From assembly GCA_023391275.1 (NCBI GenBank), contig JAEWBE010000051.1:1-17141 (forward strand): a DNA stretch of 17,141 nucleotides, written 5' to 3'. Shown here piece by piece: positions 14,336 through 17,141 of this stretch (within the stretch, counting starts at the first letter, position 1; every line of letters begins with the position of its first letter). A model generated the notes under the pieces. It was given only the letters and a program-made list of their open reading frames with translations, was not told where the DNA came from and did not search any database. The translations under genes were made by a program, and so were the position numbers. Source of the DNA: Bacillota bacterium. GTDB lineage: Bacteria; Bacillota; Clostridia; Oscillospirales; Acutalibacteraceae.

Positions 14336-15650
14336 ACCGGTGGTCGCAGTTGTCGGCAGACCAAATGTCGGCAAGTCCACCCTTTTTAATAAATTGATCG
14401 GCCAGCGCCTTTCTATCGTAGACGACACGCCCGGTGTGACCCGGGACAGAATTTACGGCGACTGTGAATGGGAGGGCCGAAAATTTTCCATTGTGGATAC
14501 GGGCGGTATTGAGCCAAACACAAATGATGTGATTCTGTTGCAGATGCGTATGCAGGCACAGCTTGCAATCGATGCTGCGGATGTGATTGTGTTTGTAACA
14601 GATCTTCGTACCGGCGTTGTGGCCACGGATTCCGATATAGCGGCCATGCTGCAAAAAAGCGGGCGGCCCGTCGTTTTATGTGTTAATAAATGTGATACGG
14701 TTGGTGCTCCCCCTGCGGAGTTTTATGAGTTTTACAATCTGGGGCTGGGTGACCCGGTGGCTGTTTCTTCCGTACACGGCCATGGCACAGGCGATTTGCT
14801 TGACCTGATTGTAGAGCGGCTTCCTGCGGAAGAGGACGAGGATACGGACAGTGAACTGATTAAAGTCGCAATTATCGGAAAACCAAATGTCGGTAAGTCG
14901 TCCCTTGTAAATAAAATCTCCGGGGAGGAAAGGTGTATTGTATCGGATATCGCCGGTACGACGCGCGACGCGATTGACACCACCATTGAGAATCAATTTG
15001 GGCGGTTTACCCTGATTGACACTGCCGGACTGCGCAGAAAGAGCAAGGTGGACGACACCATTGAACGGTATAGCATTATTCGCGCGCAAATGGCCATTGA
15101 AAGGGCCGATGTGTGTGCGATCATGATTGATGCAACAGTTGGATTTACCGATCAGGACTCCAAGGTTGCCGGCTTAGCGCACGAGGCCGGTAAAGGCTGC
15201 GTCATAGTAGTCAATAAATGGGACGCGGTGGAAAAAGACGACCGCACCATGATTGAATACCGAAAATCGCTGGAGGATGATTTTTCCTTTATGTCTTATG
15301 CCCCAATGATTTTTATTTCGGCCAAAACAGGCCAGCGGCTTGACCGCCTGTTTGAATTGATCAAGCATGTTGCAAATTCCAATGCCATGCGTATCGCTAC
15401 AGGGATGCTGAACGATGTGCTGGCGCAGGCGGTGGCGCGGGTTCAGCCGCCGACAGACAAGGGGAGAAGACTGAAAATTTTCTACATGACGCAAGCTTCC
15501 GTGAAGCCGCCGACATTTGTGTGTTTTGTAAATTCCGCGGATCTGTTCCATTTTTCTTATCAAAGGTATTTGGAAAACAGAATTCGTGAAACGTTCGGGC
15601 TGGAAGGAACTCCAATCAGATTTATCGTGCGCGAGCGCGGGGATAAATAG
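14328..15650 (+). CDS. der: Ribosome assembly GTPase Der (EngA)
   Basis: Der is the tandem-GTPase factor needed for late 50S subunit assembly. The 440-residue protein has two G domains and a C-terminal KH-like domain (about 355-440). Domain 1: P-loop GRPNVGKST (10-18), DTPGVTRD switch I, DTGG (57-60), NKCD (120-123). Domain 2: GKPNVGKSS (184-192), AGTTRDAID, DTAG (231-234), NKWD (296-299), SAKTG (331-335). An acidic linker, EEDEDTDSE, joins them near 168-176. All nucleotide-binding residues are intact. The start overlaps the end of the DUF512 gene by 8 bases, and plsY begins 12 bases after the stop, so the three form one transcript. Confidence 0.97.
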   Translation: MSKPVVAVVGRPNVGKSTLFNKLIGQRLSIVDDTPGVTRDRIYGDCEWEGRKFSIVDTGGIEPNTNDVILLQMRMQAQLAIDAADVIVFVTDLRTGVVATDSDIAAMLQKSGRPVVLCVNKCDTVGAPPAEFYEFYNLGLGDPVAVSSVHGHGTGDLLDLIVERLPAEEDEDTDSELIKVAIIGKPNVGKSSLVNKISGEERCIVSDIAGTTRDAIDTTIENQFGRFTLIDTAGLRRKSKVDDTIERYSIIRAQMAIERADVCAIMIDATVGFTDQDSKVAGLAHEAGKGCVIVVNKWDAVEKDDRTMIEYRKSLEDDFSFMSYAPMIFISAKTGQRLDRLFELIKHVANSNAMRIATGMLNDVLAQAVARVQPPTDKGRRLKIFYMTQASVKPPTFVCFVNSADLFHFSYQRYLENRIRETFGLEGTPIRFIVRERGDK

Positions 15651-15662
15651 GGGGATTTGCTG

Positions 15663-16379
15663 ATGTTGAGTTATATTAAAGATTTTGCCCTGCCCTCCAT
15701 TTTAGTGGCGGCTGTTTCTTATCTTTTGGGAAGTCTTAGTTTTTCCATTATTTTTACCAAATTGTTTGACCATAATACAGATATCCGAGCGCTTGGAAGC
15801 GGGAATGCCGGCGCAACCAACGTACTTCGGTCTGTTGGCGCCAAGGCGGCCATTTTTACTTTTATTTTCGATTTTGCAAAAGGCGCGGTTTCCGTCATCA
15901 TTGGCCGTGCTGTTTTTCAATATGTGGGTGGCATGGTTGGCGCGCCGGCGATTACGATGCATTATGGCGCTTATATCGCGGGTGTACTGTGTGTCATCGG
16001 TCATATTTATCCAATCTATTTTGGTTTTAAGGGTGGGAAGGGAGTACTGACAAGCGCTGCCATGATTGCTTTAATCGATTGGCGTGTGTTTATCATTGTA
16101 ATATCTATATTTATTATTCTTTTCCTTGTTACAAAAATTGTTTCTCTTGCTTCCATCTGCGGTGCGGCGGCATTTCCGGTTGCAACTTTTTTAATTACAT
16201 TCTTTGTGGACTACCGCGGAGGAAATTCGGCCGTCGGCCCCGTTTCTCTGCTGTATGTTTTCGTCACGACTTCCATTTCGCTATTAATGGCTGTGATTTT
16301 AATCGCAAAACATAAATCCAATATTACAAGAATCAAAAACGGTACGGAGAAAAAATTAACGATTAACCGTAAATCATAA
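15663..16379 (+). CDS. plsY: Glycerol-3-phosphate acyltransferase (acyl-phosphate dependent)
   Basis: PlsY is the inner-membrane enzyme that moves an acyl chain from acyl-phosphate to sn-glycerol-3-phosphate, the first step of phosphatidic acid synthesis. The 238-residue protein has several hydrophobic helices and the three PlsY motifs: LGSGNAGATNVLR (44-56), GHIYPIYFGFKGGKG (113-127) and a C-terminal H217-x-x-N220-x-x-R223-x-x-x-G227-x-E229 pattern. It is longer than the common 200 or so residues, mostly from a looser stretch near 84-105 and the region around 180-195. The ATG at 15663 is 7 bases after GGGGGA; a TTG at 15657 opens the frame earlier. It ends the DUF512-der-plsY unit. PlsX is not in the window. 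Confidence 0.95.
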   Translation: MLSYIKDFALPSILVAAVSYLLGSLSFSIIFTKLFDHNTDIRALGSGNAGATNVLRSVGAKAAIFTFIFDFAKGAVSVIIGRAVFQYVGGMVGAPAITMHYGAYIAGVLCVIGHIYPIYFGFKGGKGVLTSAAMIALIDWRVFIIVISIFIILFLVTKIVSLASICGAAAFPVATFLITFFVDYRGGNSAVGPVSLLYVFVTTSISLLMAVILIAKHKSNITRIKNGTEKKLTINRKS

Positions 16380-16424
16380 AAACAGTACGGGCAAGCCGCT
16401 TTTGCGGCTTGCCCGTACTGTTTT
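16379..16424. terminator. Perfect 21-bp hairpin, bidirectional terminator of plsY
   Basis: A 21-bp stem (16379-16399 with 16404-16424) with no mismatch and a TTTT loop. It has an A-run at the left foot and a TTTT at the right foot, so it can act in both directions. It begins at the last base of the plsY stop codon. Confidence 0.9.
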
Positions 16425-16432
16425 CTGAGCAG

Positions 16433-16457
16433 AAAAAAGGAGCCTCCATAGGCTCCT
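16433..16457 (-). terminator. Rho-independent terminator of rpmB
   Basis: On the minus strand: AGGAGCCT, loop ATGG, AGGCTCCT (plus coordinates 16438-16457), followed by a run of T (16433-16438). It lies about 24 bases after the rpmB stop. Confidence 0.88.
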
Positions 16458-16480
16458 CTAAACATAATGTTCGTTTTGCA

Positions 16481-16669
16481 TCAGACGGCGCGGGTAACCT
16501 TGCCGGAACGCAAGCAACGGGTGCAGGCGTAAATACGCTTAGGAGTACCGTTAACAACTGCTTTAACGCGTCTAATATTAGGCTTCCAGGTTCTATTCGA
16601 ACGTCTATGAGAATGAGAAACCCTTATACCGAAAGCAATATCCTTGCCACAAACTTCACACTTTGCCAT
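16481..16669 (-). CDS. rpmB: 50S ribosomal protein L28
   Basis: A 62-residue large-subunit ribosomal protein. It begins MAKCEVCGKD and holds two Cys pairs, Cys4/Cys7 and Cys49/Cys52, the zinc-binding form. The middle is basic, with SHSHRRSNRTWKPN, as expected for L28. AAAGGAGG lies 9 bases before the ATG. It has its own promoter and terminator, so it is transcribed alone. It is convergent with plsY and divergent from the protease gene at 16871. Confidence 0.97.
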   Translation of the reverse strand: MAKCEVCGKDIAFGIRVSHSHRRSNRTWKPNIRRVKAVVNGTPKRIYACTRCLRSGKVTRAV

Positions 16670-16718
16670 GTGTCTGCACCTCCTTTAAAAGGGCTGTCTA
16701 TATAATTACAACATTGGT

Positions 16719-16747
16719 ATTCTATCAGATATGGCAATTAATTGCAA
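16719..16747 (-). promoter_or_regulatory. Sigma-A-type promoter of rpmB
   Basis: On the minus strand: TTGCAA (-35, 16742-16747), 17-base spacer, TAGAAT (-10, 16719-16724). Confidence 0.75.
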
Positions 16748-16816
16748 GTCTTTTTTTAATATTCTGAGATTAACGGCAATATATTTGCATTTTCACCGCG
16801 TAAATCGGTGCTTTGC

Positions 16817-16845
16817 TTGTTTTTTTTGCGGCAAAGTATTATAAT
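16817..16845 (+). promoter_or_regulatory. Likely promoter of the S2P-type protease gene
   Basis: TTGTTT (-35, 16817-16822), 17-base spacer, TATAAT (-10, 16840-16845). The weak -35 is flanked by a short inverted repeat, CTTTGC (16811-16816) and GCAAAG (16831-16836), which may be chance. Confidence 0.55.
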
Positions 16846-16870
16846 TACAGAATAAAAAGGAGAGTAAGAT

Positions 16871-17141
16871 ATGCTGATTGACATGCTTCGAAATATTTTT
16901 TCCGGTCAGCCGGTTGATATGGCCGGTATTGCTTCGCAAATATTGGCTACCTTGTTTATCATATTCTTTATTTTGCCGCTTCATGAATGCGCCCATGGAT
17001 GGGTTGCTTACAAGCTTGGTGACAATACTGCCAGATACAATGGCAGACTGACTTTAAACCCCATTGCCAGCATTGACCCAATGGGCTCGCTTTTTCTGCT
17101 GCTGTTCGGGTTTGGATGGGCTAAACCGGTGCCGGTGGACA
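16871..17141 (+). CDS. Site-2 protease (M50) family membrane metalloprotease, N-terminal part
   Basis: The gene runs off the right edge; 90 residues are visible. A hydrophobic helix (about 20-37) leads into LPLHECAHGW with the HExxH zinc motif as His38-Glu39-Cys-Ala-His42. NGRLTLNPIASIDPMGSL (57-74) and a second hydrophobic stretch FLLLFGFGWAKPVPV follow. This is the pattern of the small bacterial S2P-like family, where the LNP segment lies near the active site. The family cuts within the membrane, but substrates of this subgroup are mostly unknown. The ATG follows AAAGGAG with an 8-base gap. In many Clostridia this gene is followed by scpA and scpB; that cannot be checked here. Confidence 0.88.
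   Translation, partial: MLIDMLRNIFSGQPVDMAGIASQILATLFIIFFILPLHECAHGWVAYKLGDNTARYNGRLTLNPIASIDPMGSLFLLLFGFGWAKPVPVD

Noticed and set aside
1..17141. Mobile elements, CRISPR arrays, defence or toxin-antitoxin genes, tRNA or rRNA
   Set aside because: No transposase, integrase, repeat array, nuclease-like or tRNA-like sequence was seen on either strand; all large open frames are explained by housekeeping or metabolic families.

Overview
The window is a gene-dense stretch of bacterial chromosome that looks like ordinary core and metabolic DNA. I read it as an anaerobic, low-to-mid-GC Gram-positive of the Clostridia, possibly an Oscillospiraceae/Ruminococcaceae-type fermenter. The reasons are the acyl-CoA dehydrogenase-EtfB-EtfA gene order, strong AGGAGG-type ribosome binding sites, sigma-A promoters with 17-bp spacers, zinc-binding (four-Cys) L32 and L28 proteins, a Firmicute-type glucose-6-phosphate isomerase, and a DUF512-der-plsY cluster. 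This placement rests on family recall, not a search. I see no mobile element, CRISPR array, rRNA or tRNA, and no gene-free stretch over 300 bp.

Layout. (1) 1-2018, plus strand: the end of an acyl-CoA dehydrogenase gene, then etfB and etfA, an electron-transfer module for crotonyl-CoA-type reduction. Two hairpin terminators close it. (2) 2254-3813, minus strand: a Pct-type CoA-transferase with its own consensus promoter, divergent from a WYL-domain regulator (4018-5040, plus). The regulator's 3' end overlaps the convergent mntP manganese exporter gene (minus). (3) mntP is divergent from glpK (plus), with a long inverted repeat between them. (4) 7324-8844: hisH and hisF form an isolated two-gene unit with its own promoter and terminator. 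(5) 9009-12133: a secreted D,D-carboxypeptidase, then pgi, then a small uncharacterised P-loop protein. (6) 12172-12988: a perfect-consensus promoter drives the DUF177/YceD gene and rpmF (L32). (7) 13019-16379: a DUF512 radical-SAM-like protein, the ribosome assembly GTPase gene der, and plsY, tightly packed and probably co-transcribed. (8) Minus-strand rpmB (L28), and at the right edge the start of an S2P-type membrane metalloprotease gene.

How the genes work together. The left third handles acyl-CoA redox chemistry and CoA exchange, as expected of a butyrate or longer-chain fatty acid former. The middle covers glycerol entry, glycolysis, histidine/purine metabolism and wall trimming. The right third combines ribosome proteins and assembly (L32, DUF177, Der, L28) with the first acylation step of phospholipid synthesis.

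I found no convincing new biological system. The points most worth a second look are the small P-loop NTPase-like protein, a terminator between rpmF and the DUF512-der-plsY genes with no visible promoter after it, an isolated hisHF pair, and a GlpK that appears to lack the histidine phosphorylated by HPr in other Firmicutes.
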